In this document: positions 8,501 through 16,159 of the stretch, piece by piece | How positions within the stretch are numbered: position 1 is the first letter of the stretch | Layout: each line of letters opens with the position of its first letter | Translations under genes and position numbers: made by a program | Assembly (NCBI RefSeq): GCF_044360475.1 | Contig: NZ_CP043494.1 | Span: 2,790,001-2,854,000 of the forward strand | Source: Archangium minus | Lineage (GTDB): Bacteria > Myxococcota > Myxococcia > Myxococcales > Myxococcaceae | Direction of reading: 5' to 3' | Length of the DNA stretch: 64,000 bases | The notes under the pieces: model-generated | Databases searched by the model: none | What the model saw: only the letters and a program-made list of their open reading frames with translations | Told to the model about the DNA's origin: nothing

Positions 8501-11449
8501 GATCGCAAGCCTCCGGACATCAACATCCTTTCACCCGCGAAGCTGAGCCTCGGGCCCGCGGATGATGCGGACCCGGCGGCGCCTGGTTTCCAGCTCCTCG
8601 TCTCGTTCGACACCTCCGTGGACGTGGGACCGGATGGCATTGCGATCGTTGCCACGCCGACGCCTGGCTCCAGCGCTCCGCAGACCCGGACGGGCACGAC
8701 TGTGACGCAGATGTTCACGGTCGAGTCGGGTGTCACGCGGTTCGAGCTCTCCGCCACCGATTTGTTGGGCAATCGCAAGCTTGAGGCGTTCGAGGTGTCC
8801 GTGGACCTGGCGCCTCCGACGCTGGCCTTCACGCAACCGGTGGCGGGGAGCAACCATGTTGGCTCCCTGCTGACGGTGGAGCTCTCGGTGGATGGCGAGG
8901 AGGGCCGCGAGGTGGACTTCTACGCCCAGCCTGTCTCGGGAGCTCGGGAGAAGGTGGGCCGCGCCACCGTCACGCGTGCGGCGGATGACACGTTCTCCGC
9001 CCGGACCACCGTGACGCTGACACCGGGCACCTACCAGCTCAGCGCGGAGTTGCTGGATGCGGCGGGCAACCTCGGCATGGCGACGGTGGCCAACGTGACC
9101 GTGGACGCCCCCGGGTGCCAACTGCGCTTCACCGACCCGGCAGGCAGTCCCGTGCACTTGCTGGCGCATGACGATCGGAACGCAAGCCTGCCCGGCCTGC
9201 AGTACACCCTCGTGGGCGAGGCGCCGGACTGCAAGGGGCTCGCAGTGGCCCTCTTCCGCAACGACACGGTCCCCGCCGAGGCCACCGCGAACGTGGACGC
9301 CGCGGGTCGCTTCTCCTTCCCCGTAACGCTCGCGGATGGCGAGACGGCTCGCTTCCGCGTGGAGATGACGGACAGCGTGGGCAATACGACGGTGGATCTC
9401 CTGGAGGCCTCCGCGGACATCTCCTCGCCCACCCTCTCCGTCACCCAGCCCAAGAAGGACACCTCCGGGAGACTCTTCCTGGTGGCTGCCTCCGACAACG
9501 TGAACGTCCTCAAGGCGGTACCGGGTTACGTGGCGGACCTGCGGGCGGACCAGGAGGGGGCACAGGTGCAGCTCCTCTTCGACGTGACGGGAGCGCAGGG
9601 CGGGCAGGTGCGCTTCTTCTACAACGGCTCCGAGGTGAGCCCCGTGGTGAATCCCACCACGGAGGTCACGGCGATTGATCGCACGGTGACGCTGCCGCAC
9701 GACTCGACGGGGACGTTGGAGATCCGCGTGAGTGATGCGTCCGGCAATCAGGTCTCGTACACGGCGCAGGCCATCGTGGACGTGGTTGCCCCCGCGGCGC
9801 CCCTCGTCCGGCGTACACTCCCGCCCGCTCTCGTGCGCACGGCCATCGTCGAGGTGCGGTGGGACCCCGTGGGTGATGATGGTCTCTCGCGCATCGTCCA
9901 GGGCTACGACCTGCGCTGGACGACGAACGTCCTGGTGCCGGACGTCATCGCGGACAACGCCCAGTTCCACGACACGCTCAAGGTGAAGCAGGAGACCGGC
10001 AAGCTGCTGCCGTCCAACACGCTCGCCTATGATTTGAAGCTGCCGCCGCTGGCCAGCTACTCCATCCAGGTGCGCGCCAGTGACGAGGTGGGGAACTACT
10101 CCCCCTTCCAGAAGGAGACGGCACCCATCCCCAACTTCTGGCGGCGCGCCAGTCTGTCCAACCCCGCGGGCTCCAGCTCGGGCAACGGCTTCGCCAAGTC
10201 CATGGCCTCCGGGGGGGACCTGAACGGGGACGGCAAGGACGACATCGTGGTGGGGGCCTCGGATCTCCAGCCGGGCTCGGTCTTCGTCTACTACGGCTCC
10301 GCGGACCCTGCGGCTGCCGTCCGGCAGGACTTCCTCCCGCCGGATACCTTCACCCAGTCGTACGGCATCGACTTCTCGCTCGGAAACGTGGGCGACGAGG
10401 CCGGTGAGAGCGTGGCGGATCTGGTGGTGGGGGCGTGGCGGTGGGCGGGTGGGGGGACGCTCGAGCGCGGGCGCGCCTTCCTCTACTTCGGGCGCAAGGA
10501 CCAGCAGGTGGACAAGACGCGCTACCTCGAGTTCCAGGGCCCCTTGGGCGTCGCGGCTCGATTCGGTGGCAGCACCCGCATTATCGACGACCTCAACGGA
10601 GATGGGCTGAAGGAACTCGTCTTCAGCTCCTCGGGCGAGGTGAAGACCTATCTGTTCTTCGGTCGTCCGGTCGCGCAGTGGCACGCCCTGGGGAAGGACT
10701 CGGCGGGGCTCGCCTGCACCACTGCCACGGGGGCCTGCATCATCCCCGCCTCGGCGGCGGATGTGACGTTCGTGGGTGAGCCGGGGACTCCCTCCTTCGG
10801 CATGTACCGCGGCAACGTCACGTTGGGAGACCTCAACGGAGACGGCGCTCCCGAGATGTGCGTGGTGGCCTCGCGTGTGGACACCAACAAGGTGTGGCTC
10901 TACTCCGGGAATCGTCTGACGCCGGGCGCGACGCTCACCACGGGGGCAGCGGACATCCTCCAGTTCCTCCAGGCCACCCCGGATACAGGTACGGCCGTGG
11001 CGGGTCTCGGCACCGAAGCCGTGGGCGGGAAGAACCTCATCCGTGGCGCGGGTGTCGACTTCGTCGTGGCCAACCCCTACAAGCAGTCGGTGTACATCTA
11101 CCCGGATGGCGGGCCCTCGGGCTTCACGGCGACGCCGCTGCGCATCTCCGGTGGCGTGCGTTTTGGCCTGGGTCTGCGGGTGGCCGACTTCAATGGCGAC
11201 GGGTTGCAGGACCTGCTCATCGGACAGAACCAGACGACAAACAACTCGGCCTGGGTCTTCTACAACCAGGGCGGAACGCGCAATGAGTTCGACTCCGCGG
11301 TCCTGGGCGGCTTCATGCAGTCCCGCCTGACGTCGAGCACGGCCCTGGGCATCAGCATCGCGTCTGGCGACTTCAACGGCGACGGCCTGCCTGACGTGGC
11401 GGCGGGCGACAGTCAAAGCACCCCCGCGAAGGTGGAAGTCTGGTATTGA
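5597..11449 (+). CDS. giant lipoprotein with Ig-like and FG-GAP/VCBS repeats
   Basis: A predicted 1950-residue lipoprotein. The signal peptide MHRAGWQWLLAVCALWVAGC puts the lipidated Cys at residue 20. The body is a long series of beta-sandwich repeats, several starting with a calcium-site-like DDADPA motif (near residues 50, 160 and 1000). A fibronectin-III-like segment follows (about 1395-1510). The C-terminal third holds at least five FG-GAP/VCBS blades such as GGDLNGDGKDDIVVGA, LGDLNGDGAPEM and VADFNGDGLQDLLIG, which normally fold as a beta-propeller. ATG 5597 follows GAGAGG and gives a clean signal peptide; ATG 5555 overlaps the pqqD-like stop (ATGA) and is a possible longer start. It probably sits on the cell surface. 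Its place between an RRE protein and a precursor-like peptide is unusual. Confidence 0.9.
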   Translation: MHRAGWQWLLAVCALWVAGCKGCEPPVESELTVAFEQPVDGQRLAMGDDADPATEGFQYDVVAAAADSAGRAVTLGKATLEVQLPGESSWHEGPAGVLDGGRVRFPRVTLPGRTTVLRVTVEEEGSKRTATRSQSVTVGAETWSVDLTSPAEGQVLRESDDADPAMPGYQVRFKLRTAGLAGREGTLVCEKACGLPPTDFVVAPGGTTEVPVTLTQAACEAQVADCYAVVKFGDRLVTSPRRALSVDTVAPRVEVSGPVAPVATTTFKVEAAVGCCEDGASATLSREGGEVLTADVKAGGVSFPSVLVPGAGTHDFTLSVADSGGNVKQQSFSVAVANTAPLLALTAAESVNKDGDANPANGVQLPVRATVEGVSEGTPVEFWQSVNGRLGLPVRVNSRREDGMLVADFTADLAEGENTLRACVRNVAGLESCLLKTVVVATGRKACRIMSPRDHAVRGAGDLPLSVQVEAESGPVTVRAFKPGVLAPVVEVSGTVSGGTTTVSLSTLPGNGEFELVAQCPGGVSQALDVRLDTQAPALAARVRGAPDDTGTLDGNTTDTSVLPGTQLIVEAQTEPESTVSVTGCELAAAVSAKADTSGMALLREVTVPRSGACTLTLTATDLAGNTVTLKKPLVLNLDPGSLEFVSPVAGSTLGRDSGAVQPSGGLAIPVKVSLPGRAGVLRLQRGTTVLRDVSVTADQTEYTFEGILLTEGINVLRGELVGSGGAITCVTGLFVVNTPPVSVVLTAPQSASGSVIYNVSQDLQLDAPGIQRPLNYSVTTTSAQYTVDICSDVPLLTGATPCRDGEGFTLVSNAPMNTALFTYPEGRYSLYAILDDGALTRSAPVVMSVDSQRPRVVSVQLEGDALGDHILNSDELPSGAPAVQVTTADLENGSVVQVINQVGKSVLGTANIEDGKVRVVLDALASAEDVTLELAVRPTDQTGNTNNLGEGRPLDPRNDAAFFSLRLDRKPPDINILSPAKLSLGPADDADPAAPGFQLLVSFDTSVDVGPDGIAIVATPTPGSSAPQTRTGTTVTQMFTVESGVTRFELSATDLLGNRKLEAFEVSVDLAPPTLAFTQPVAGSNHVGSLLTVELSVDGEEGREVDFYAQPVSGAREKVGRATVTRAADDTFSARTTVTLTPGTYQLSAELLDAAGNLGMATVANVTVDAPGCQLRFTDPAGSPVHLLAHDDRNASLPGLQYTLVGEAPDCKGLAVALFRNDTVPAEATANVDAAGRFSFPVTLADGETARFRVEMTDSVGNTTVDLLEASADISSPTLSVTQPKKDTSGRLFLVAASDNVNVLKAVPGYVADLRADQEGAQVQLLFDVTGAQGGQVRFFYNGSEVSPVVNPTTEVTAIDRTVTLPHDSTGTLEIRVSDASGNQVSYTAQAIVDVVAPAAPLVRRTLPPALVRTAIVEVRWDPVGDDGLSRIVQGYDLRWTTNVLVPDVIADNAQFHDTLKVKQETGKLLPSNTLAYDLKLPPLASYSIQVRASDEVGNYSPFQKETAPIPNFWRRASLSNPAGSSSGNGFAKSMASGGDLNGDGKDDIVVGASDLQPGSVFVYYGSADPAAAVRQDFLPPDTFTQSYGIDFSLGNVGDEAGESVADLVVGAWRWAGGGTLERGRAFLYFGRKDQQVDKTRYLEFQGPLGVAARFGGSTRIIDDLNGDGLKELVFSSSGEVKTYLFFGRPVAQWHALGKDSAGLACTTATGACIIPASAADVTFVGEPGTPSFGMYRGNVTLGDLNGDGAPEMCVVASRVDTNKVWLYSGNRLTPGATLTTGAADILQFLQATPDTGTAVAGLGTEAVGGKNLIRGAGVDFVVANPYKQSVYIYPDGGPSGFTATPLRISGGVRFGLGLRVADFNGDGLQDLLIGQNQTTNNSAWVFYNQGGTRNEFDSAVLGGFMQSRLTSSTALGISIASGDFNGDGLPDVAAGDSQSTPAKVEVWY

Positions 11450-11458
11450 GGGGACGCC

Positions 11459-11602
11459 ATGGAACGACCCAAGAAGCCCTATCGCCGTCCCAAGGTTCGC
11501 TCGGTGAAGATCCTGCTCCCTGACCTCTTCACCCCGACCAACTGCGTGCCGGGCGAGCTCGACCCGTGCGATGGCCTCTTGCCGGGCTCGTCGGGCGCGT
11601 AA
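11459..11602 (+). CDS. 47-residue RiPP-precursor-like peptide
   Basis: A small ORF starting 9 bases after the giant lipoprotein stop, with GAGGGGA just upstream, and ending 8 bases before the kinase-like gene. Its N-terminal half is basic: MERPKKPYRRPKVRSVKILL, with Y8-x-x-P11-x-V13. That matches the YxxPx[VL] leader motif which lasso-peptide B1/RRE proteins recognise. The C-terminal half is quite different: acidic and Gly/Pro-rich with two cysteines (Cys29 and Cys37) and ending in PGSSGA. This leader/core split, the RRE-like neighbour and the HprK-like neighbour suggest a ribosomally made, modified peptide, perhaps phosphorylated on Ser44/45 or carrying a disulfide. No homologue is known to me, so function is inferred only. 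Confidence 0.7.
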   Translation: MERPKKPYRRPKVRSVKILLPDLFTPTNCVPGELDPCDGLLPGSSGA

Positions 11603-11610
11603 CCCGCTGA

Positions 11611-12381
11611 ATGGTCCGCCTGCGCCTGGGGGATTGGAGCATCCAGGTCGAGCCGTCGCTCCTCGTCCTGGCTGCTCCCCGGTGTGATGTGGAGCGCTTC
11701 CAGAGCCCCTCGGAGGAGCCTCGGTCCATGCCCGAGCTCCGCCTGGAGCGCGTCCCCACGCTGTCCACCGGTCAGCTCCTCAATCCCCGCTACCCGACAC
11801 TCGGCAGCTACCAGGTGGAGGGAGACCTCATCCGTCTCGCTTGCTCGCAGAGTGTGCTGGCGGCGGAGCTCGGGCTACGAGCCGCCTTCCTCCTGGCCAC
11901 TGTGAGGCAGGGGGGGGTGCTCCTCCATGCCTCCAGTGTGGCATTCAGTGGGAGGGCGCTCGTGGCTGTGGGGCCGAGTGGCGCGGGCAAGTCCACCTTC
12001 GCGCGCCTCGCGCGCCTCGCGGGCGGAGCGCTGCTGTCGGACGAAGTGGTGGCGCTGCTACCGGATGGGCGGGTGCTCGGAACACCCTTCCGCTCGGATC
12101 CGGACCTGGTGGGTACGGCCCGCGAGGCCCTGCTGGGCGGGCTCTTCTCGTTGGTGCACGCCTCCTCGGAGTCGCTCGAGCCGCTCGCTCCCGCCGCTGG
12201 GGTGTCGTTGCTGCTCTCCCAGGCCTTCCGTGCGCCCGCGGACGGGCTCACCCAGGCCGAGCTGCTCCAGCGGGTGGCGGGGCTGGCCTCTCATTTCCCC
12301 GCGTATCGCTTCTCCTTCCGCAACCATCCCGAGGCGGGTGGGTTCCTGCGGCACTGGTGCGAGGACCATGCGGCCCGCTGA
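11611..12381 (+). CDS. HPr-kinase-like P-loop ATPase
   Basis: A 256-residue protein resembling the catalytic domain of HPr serine kinase and the HprK-like kinases found in RiPP clusters. A conserved core LLHASSVAF leads into Walker A GPSGAGKST (residues 121-129), followed by LLSDEVVAL (about 141-149), which matches the SDD-like metal/base region of the family. The first 95 residues are not conserved with HprK and no PTS proteins lie nearby, so carbon catabolite control is unlikely. In paeninodin-type lasso clusters a related kinase phosphorylates the precursor C-terminal Ser, so the 47-residue peptide upstream is the obvious candidate substrate (inference). It overlaps the next gene by 14 bases. 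Confidence 0.85.
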   Translation: MVRLRLGDWSIQVEPSLLVLAAPRCDVERFQSPSEEPRSMPELRLERVPTLSTGQLLNPRYPTLGSYQVEGDLIRLACSQSVLAAELGLRAAFLLATVRQGGVLLHASSVAFSGRALVAVGPSGAGKSTFARLARLAGGALLSDEVVALLPDGRVLGTPFRSDPDLVGTAREALLGGLFSLVHASSESLEPLAPAAGVSLLLSQAFRAPADGLTQAELLQRVAGLASHFPAYRFSFRNHPEAGGFLRHWCEDHAAR

Positions 12382-12835
12382 GGTCCTCCGGCTGCTGGAG
12401 GCCCTTCCCGAGGGCCGCTCCCTCTGGCTGACGGGCCTGGGACGCAGCATGGTGCCGCTCCTGTGGCCGGGTGACGGCGTGCGTGTCCTGCGTTGCGGTG
12501 AGGACGCGCTGGCGGCGGGGGATATCGCCCTGGTGCTTCGTCGGGACGGACGGCTGTCGGCTCATGTGGTGGCGCGCACCGGCCCGTTGGAGACCCGGGC
12601 CTTCCTCGGGGCTTCAGATGAAGTCGAACGGGTGCTCGGCCGTGTCACGGCGGTGAAACGTGGGCGGCTCCAGCTCCCCGTGCCTCGTTCCGCCCGGAGT
12701 CCGCTTCTCTTCTCCCACCGTCTGCTCCGGTGGCTGTGGCGTCACGAGCGTGTCCGCGGGGCGTGGCGAGCGGTGAAGCGTGGGGTGCGTCCCCTTGCAT
12801 CGGCCCGATGGGTAGGTCAGAAGCGCAGTCCGTGA
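12368..12835 (+). CDS. S24/S26-type peptidase-like protein
   Basis: A 155-residue protein carrying the signature of the LexA/signal-peptidase fold: GLGRSMVPLLWPGDGVRV (Ser27 in the SMxP box), then LAAGDIALVLRRDGRLSAHVV, where His66 occupies the place of the HRVV motif seen in S24/S26 proteins. There is no clear transmembrane anchor, and the C-terminal 60 residues are basic with Trp/Arg-rich helices. A classical Ser-Lys dyad is not obvious, so proteolysis is uncertain. It overlaps the kinase-like gene by 14 bases, so the two are probably translated together. In this cluster it could cleave or fold the small peptide (inference). Confidence 0.75.
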   Translation: MRPAEVLRLLEALPEGRSLWLTGLGRSMVPLLWPGDGVRVLRCGEDALAAGDIALVLRRDGRLSAHVVARTGPLETRAFLGASDEVERVLGRVTAVKRGRLQLPVPRSARSPLLFSHRLLRWLWRHERVRGAWRAVKRGVRPLASARWVGQKRSP

Positions 12836-13782
12836 GCAGCTCCTCTTCCCCCCCGACGACGAACACTCCACCCTCCCCGGCGGGCCGCGCGCGCCTCCAG
12901 GCGGACGGGGCCCTGGCCCTCATGTCCGCCTTCTGGGGCACCACCTTCCTGGTGGTGAAGGGGGCGCTCGGCGATGGAGATCCCTACTCCTTCGTCGCGC
13001 TGCGTTTCTGCCTGGGCGCGCTGGCGCTCACGGCCGTGGCCCGACGCCAGATGCTCGTCCCGCACACGCTGCGCCGCGGGTTGGTGCTGGGCGTCTTCCT
13101 CTTCCTCGGCTTCGTGCTGCAGACGGTGGGACTGGTGTCCACCACGCCCTCGCGCTCGGCCTTCATCACCGGGCTGTACGTGGTGTTCGTCCCGGTGTTG
13201 GGGCTGGCGCTCTTCCGGCGGGTGCCACGCGTCTCCTCGTGGGTGGGCGTGGTGCTGGCGGCGGTGGGCCTGCGCTACCTCACCGGCGCGGAGCTGGGAG
13301 TGGGGGGCCTGTCCTCGGGTGACTGGCTGACGCTGGGCTGCGCGGTGGCCTACGCCGTCCACATCCTCCTCACCGAGCGGTACGCGCCGAAGACGGGCGT
13401 GGTGGCGCTGGTGGCGGTGCAGCTGTGGGTGGTGGCCGTGCTGTCCGCGCTCTGCCTGCCCTTCACCCAGGTCCGGGTGGAGTGGACGCCGGCCTTCCTC
13501 GGAGCGGTGCTCTACTGCGGGCTGCTCGCCAGCGCGATGGGCATCTGCGTGCAGACGTGGGCCCAGGCGCGTACCACCGCCGTGCGCGTGGCGCTCATCT
13601 GCTCCACGGAGCCCGTCTTCACGGGCGTGTTCTCGGTGGCGCTCGGCTACGAGAAGCTCGGCGTGCGCGAGTGGGTGGGTGGGGGCCTCATCGTGCTGGG
13701 CGTGCTGGTGGCCGAGCTCGGTGGGCACCTCTTCGAGCGTCTGCGGGCGGGCAGGTCCGCCGTGCCGGACAGCGTCGGCTAG
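12832..13782 (+). CDS. EamA/DMT-family transporter
   Basis: A predicted ten-helix inner-membrane transporter of the drug/metabolite superfamily. Two EamA-type halves are visible: the first with ALMSAFWGTTFLVVKG and LGVFLFLGFVLQTVGL, the second with GDWLTLGCAVAYAVHILLTERY and ICSTEPVFTGVFSVALGYEKL. The GTG at 12832 overlaps the upstream stop as GTGA, which favours coupled translation; ATG 12808 in the same frame is an alternative. Substrate cannot be read from the sequence. Being the last gene of the packed run, it may export the product or simply be co-transcribed. Confidence 0.85.
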   Translation: MSSSSSPPTTNTPPSPAGRARLQADGALALMSAFWGTTFLVVKGALGDGDPYSFVALRFCLGALALTAVARRQMLVPHTLRRGLVLGVFLFLGFVLQTVGLVSTTPSRSAFITGLYVVFVPVLGLALFRRVPRVSSWVGVVLAAVGLRYLTGAELGVGGLSSGDWLTLGCAVAYAVHILLTERYAPKTGVVALVAVQLWVVAVLSALCLPFTQVRVEWTPAFLGAVLYCGLLASAMGICVQTWAQARTTAVRVALICSTEPVFTGVFSVALGYEKLGVREWVGGGLIVLGVLVAELGGHLFERLRAGRSAVPDSVG

Positions 13783-13879
13783 TCCCAGCGCCCGCTCCCG
13801 CGCATGCCAGACGTTCGAGCTGGCCGGGGGAGCAGAAGACGTGCATGCCCACCGGGACACGCTATACCCGGCGTTCCCC

Positions 13880-14857
13880 ATGAGCGTCGAGCTGCGAAGG
13901 AACGGACTGCACCTGACCGGGACGCCCCTGTCCCTGGACGCCACCCGCAAGTCCCCCCTGTCCTTTGTCAGCCACGCGCACTCGGACCATATCGCCCGGC
14001 ACGAGCGCACCATCGCCACCGCCGCCACGCTGCGCTTCATGGCGCACCGGCTGGGGAAGGTGAGCGCCCCGTTGCCGGTCCCCTATGGCCGTCCCTTTGA
14101 GCTGGGCTCGCTCATGCTGGAACTGCTGCCCGCGGGCCACATCCTCGGCAGTGCCCAGCTGCGCGTCATCCGCGAGGATGGCAAGCGCATCGTCTACACG
14201 GGGGACCTCAACCTCGCGCCCTCGCTCACCGCCGAGCCCGTGCAGGTCGCCGAGTGTGACACGCTCGTCATCGAGTCCACCTTCGGCCATCCGCGCTACG
14301 TCTTCCCGCCGCGTGAGGAGGTGCTGGGGGCGGTGGAGTCCTGGGTGCGCCGTCACCTGGAGCGCGGTGCGGTGCCGGTGCTGCTGGCGTACCCGCTGGG
14401 CAAGAGCCAGGAGGCGATGAAGTACCTGTCCAACCGCGGCTTCCCGCTGGTGGCTCACCCCTCCATCTACGAGGTGACGAAGCTCTACGGTGAGTTTGGT
14501 GTCACCATCGAGCCGCTGCGCCGCTTCGAGGGCCGTGTCGAGCCGGGCGAGGTGCTCTTCTTCCCTCCGCACCTGGTGCGGGGTGGGGCGCTTGCTCCCT
14601 TCTGGCCGAGAGCCACCGCCGTCCTCACGGGCTGGGCGCTCGACGGAGGCGGGGCTGCGCGGCGCTACGGCGCGGACGTGGCCTTCCCGCTGTCGGACCA
14701 CGCCGACTGTCCGTCACTCGTGCGTTACGTGAAGGCCACCGGTGCCCGGGACGTCATCACCCTGCACGGCTTCGCCGAGGAGCTCGCCGAGGTGTTGCGC
14801 GGGGAGGGCCTGGATGCGCGTGCGCTCGGTCAGCCCAAGCAGCTCGCGCTTCTCTGA
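13880..14857 (+). CDS. MBL-fold exonuclease-like metallohydrolase
   Basis: A 325-residue metallo-beta-lactamase-fold protein of the CPSF73/beta-CASP-related exonuclease type, close in length and style to ligase-associated DNA exonucleases. Metal motifs are SHAHSDHI (motif 2), LLPAGHILGSAQ (His), YTGDLN (Asp), SDHAD and LHGF near the C-terminus. IESTFGHPRY and LLAYPLGKSQEAMKYL match the nuclease group rather than hydrolases of small thioesters. The ATG at 13880 is the first Met with family similarity. No DNA ligase is adjacent, so DNA versus RNA substrate stays open. It lies 97 bases after the transporter and ends at a strong hairpin. Confidence 0.85.
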   Translation: MSVELRRNGLHLTGTPLSLDATRKSPLSFVSHAHSDHIARHERTIATAATLRFMAHRLGKVSAPLPVPYGRPFELGSLMLELLPAGHILGSAQLRVIREDGKRIVYTGDLNLAPSLTAEPVQVAECDTLVIESTFGHPRYVFPPREEVLGAVESWVRRHLERGAVPVLLAYPLGKSQEAMKYLSNRGFPLVAHPSIYEVTKLYGEFGVTIEPLRRFEGRVEPGEVLFFPPHLVRGGALAPFWPRATAVLTGWALDGGGAARRYGADVAFPLSDHADCPSLVRYVKATGARDVITLHGFAEELAEVLRGEGLDARALGQPKQLALL

Positions 14858-14890
14858 GCCCAGGTTCCGGGCTCGAATTCCACCTGGGCC

Positions 14891-14939
14891 CAAAAAAGAC
14901 CGAACGGGGATACGGTGCCGTGCCGTATCCCCGTCCGGT
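14891..14939 (-). terminator. strong Rho-independent terminator, probably bidirectional
   Basis: A 17-position stem with one mismatch (14899-14915 with 14923-14939) and a 7-base loop lies between two convergent genes. On the minus strand it is followed by TTTTTT (complement of 14892-14897), ideal for ending the DUF4382-type gene. On the plus strand it follows the MBL-fold gene but lacks a T-run. Confidence 0.8.
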
Positions 14940-14964
14940 ACTACTAGGGGGGTACTACTAGGGG
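14937..14964. repeat. 14-base tandem duplication
   Basis: GGTACTACTAGGGG occurs twice head to tail, directly beside the terminator stem; its first three bases overlap the stem. No function visible; it may be replication slippage at the hairpin base. Confidence 0.7.
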
Positions 14965-15016
14965 GAGGCCTTTATACTACAAGCAGCCCCAGAAGGCTTC
15001 GTTTTATTACACTCCG

Positions 15017-15958
15017 TTAACGTACACTGATGGACGCGGAGGTGAGCACGAAGGCCTGCGTCTGGTCCTGGCCGGAGACGATGACGATGGGGGAGGGCAC
15101 GGCCGGGTTGATGGTGAAGCTGATGCCCTCGGGACCGGTGAAGCCAATCTCGTAGCTGCCGGGGACGAGGAACTTGAAGCTGGCCTCGAAGATGCCGTCG
15201 CCGTTGGCGTCCGTCAGGGCGATCTCCTCGGCGGCCGGGGCGGCGGCGCCATCCGCGCTGGCCTCGGTGGGCTTGAGCGTGGCCTTGAAGTCGGCCAGCG
15301 TCAGCACCTGACCCTCGAGCTCGGGGAGGACCACAGCGGCGTCCTTGGCCAGGGTGACGTTCACGCTGCCGCTGAAGGTGATGTCCGCGCCCTTGATGAC
15401 CGGCTTCATCACCCACTTGTCGTTCTGGCCGCGCTCCTTGCCGAAGCTCTGGGACACGTCGAAGTCCACGAGGATGACCTTCTGCTCGCCGGACACCTCG
15501 ACGTCGCCGTCGAACTTCACCTTCAGGCCGGAGGAGCTGAAGCTGGGCGTCTGCAGGGTGCCCGCGACCTGGGCGCCCTCGGGCAGGCCCTCGTAGTTCT
15601 CATCCGTGGCGTAGATGAGGGTGCTGCCATCCTCCTGCTCGACCTCGATGTAGGCGCCGGAGATGACGAAGCGCAGCTCGCTGTACGTGCCGGCCGGGAC
15701 GACGGCGTCCTTGACGATGTCCTTCGTGTCGTTGGCCAGGGTCACCAGGTTGGTGGTGGTGGCCTCGCTGCTGAGGACCAGCTTGCCACCCTCACCCTGG
15801 AGGTAGACCTCCGAGATGGTGACGACGGCCGCCTTGAAGTCGCCCGGGGCGTCGGTGAGCTTGATGGTGACGCTGCTGTCGTTGCCGCCGCAGCCGGAGG
15901 TGACGAGTCCGAAGGCGATGGCGAACAGGCTGAACGCGAGAAGCTGGAGGCGTTTCAT
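15017..15958 (-). CDS. DUF4382-domain lipoprotein
   Basis: A 313-residue lipoprotein: MKRLQLLAFSLFAIAFG and lipobox VTSGC (Cys23). The segment SVTIKLTDAPGDFKAAVVTISEVYLQ is characteristic of DUF4382, a family of secreted or outer-membrane lipoproteins of unknown function. Later segments are beta-rich (LVDFDVSQSFG, GADITFSGSVNVTL) and resemble carboxypeptidase-regulatory-like folds, ending with PGSYEIGFTGPEGI. AGGA-like bases sit upstream of the ATG at 15958. It is a single gene with its own terminator, convergent with the MBL-fold gene. Confidence 0.85.
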   Translation of the reverse strand: MKRLQLLAFSLFAIAFGLVTSGCGGNDSSVTIKLTDAPGDFKAAVVTISEVYLQGEGGKLVLSSEATTTNLVTLANDTKDIVKDAVVPAGTYSELRFVISGAYIEVEQEDGSTLIYATDENYEGLPEGAQVAGTLQTPSFSSSGLKVKFDGDVEVSGEQKVILVDFDVSQSFGKERGQNDKWVMKPVIKGADITFSGSVNVTLAKDAAVVLPELEGQVLTLADFKATLKPTEASADGAAAPAAEEIALTDANGDGIFEASFKFLVPGSYEIGFTGPEGISFTINPAVPSPIVIVSGQDQTQAFVLTSASISVR

Positions 15959-16159
15959 AGGGGTGCTCCGGGGTTGCGAAGGAGGGCTTCATGAGCCCGT
16001 TGGCTCACGTGTCCTTCCCAAAGCACTCCCCATGCCGCGAGCTAACCCCTTGAAATCAGGCCCGCCAGGGCACCAGGGGCCCGGCGGGTGTACCAGATGG
16101 GACAGGGGGAGTGTCCCGGACCGTTCACCTCCCCCTTTCCCGGGCAGGGCGGCCGCCCG

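Noticed and set aside
8531..11416. 961-codon open frame antisense to the giant lipoprotein
   Set aside because: His/Arg-rich, low-complexity translation typical of the reverse frame of a high-GC gene; no domain, no ribosome site.
5259..13782. Classical lasso peptide cluster
   Set aside because: No B2 transglutaminase-like protease and no asparagine-synthetase-like cyclase; only the RRE, kinase and leader motif fit.
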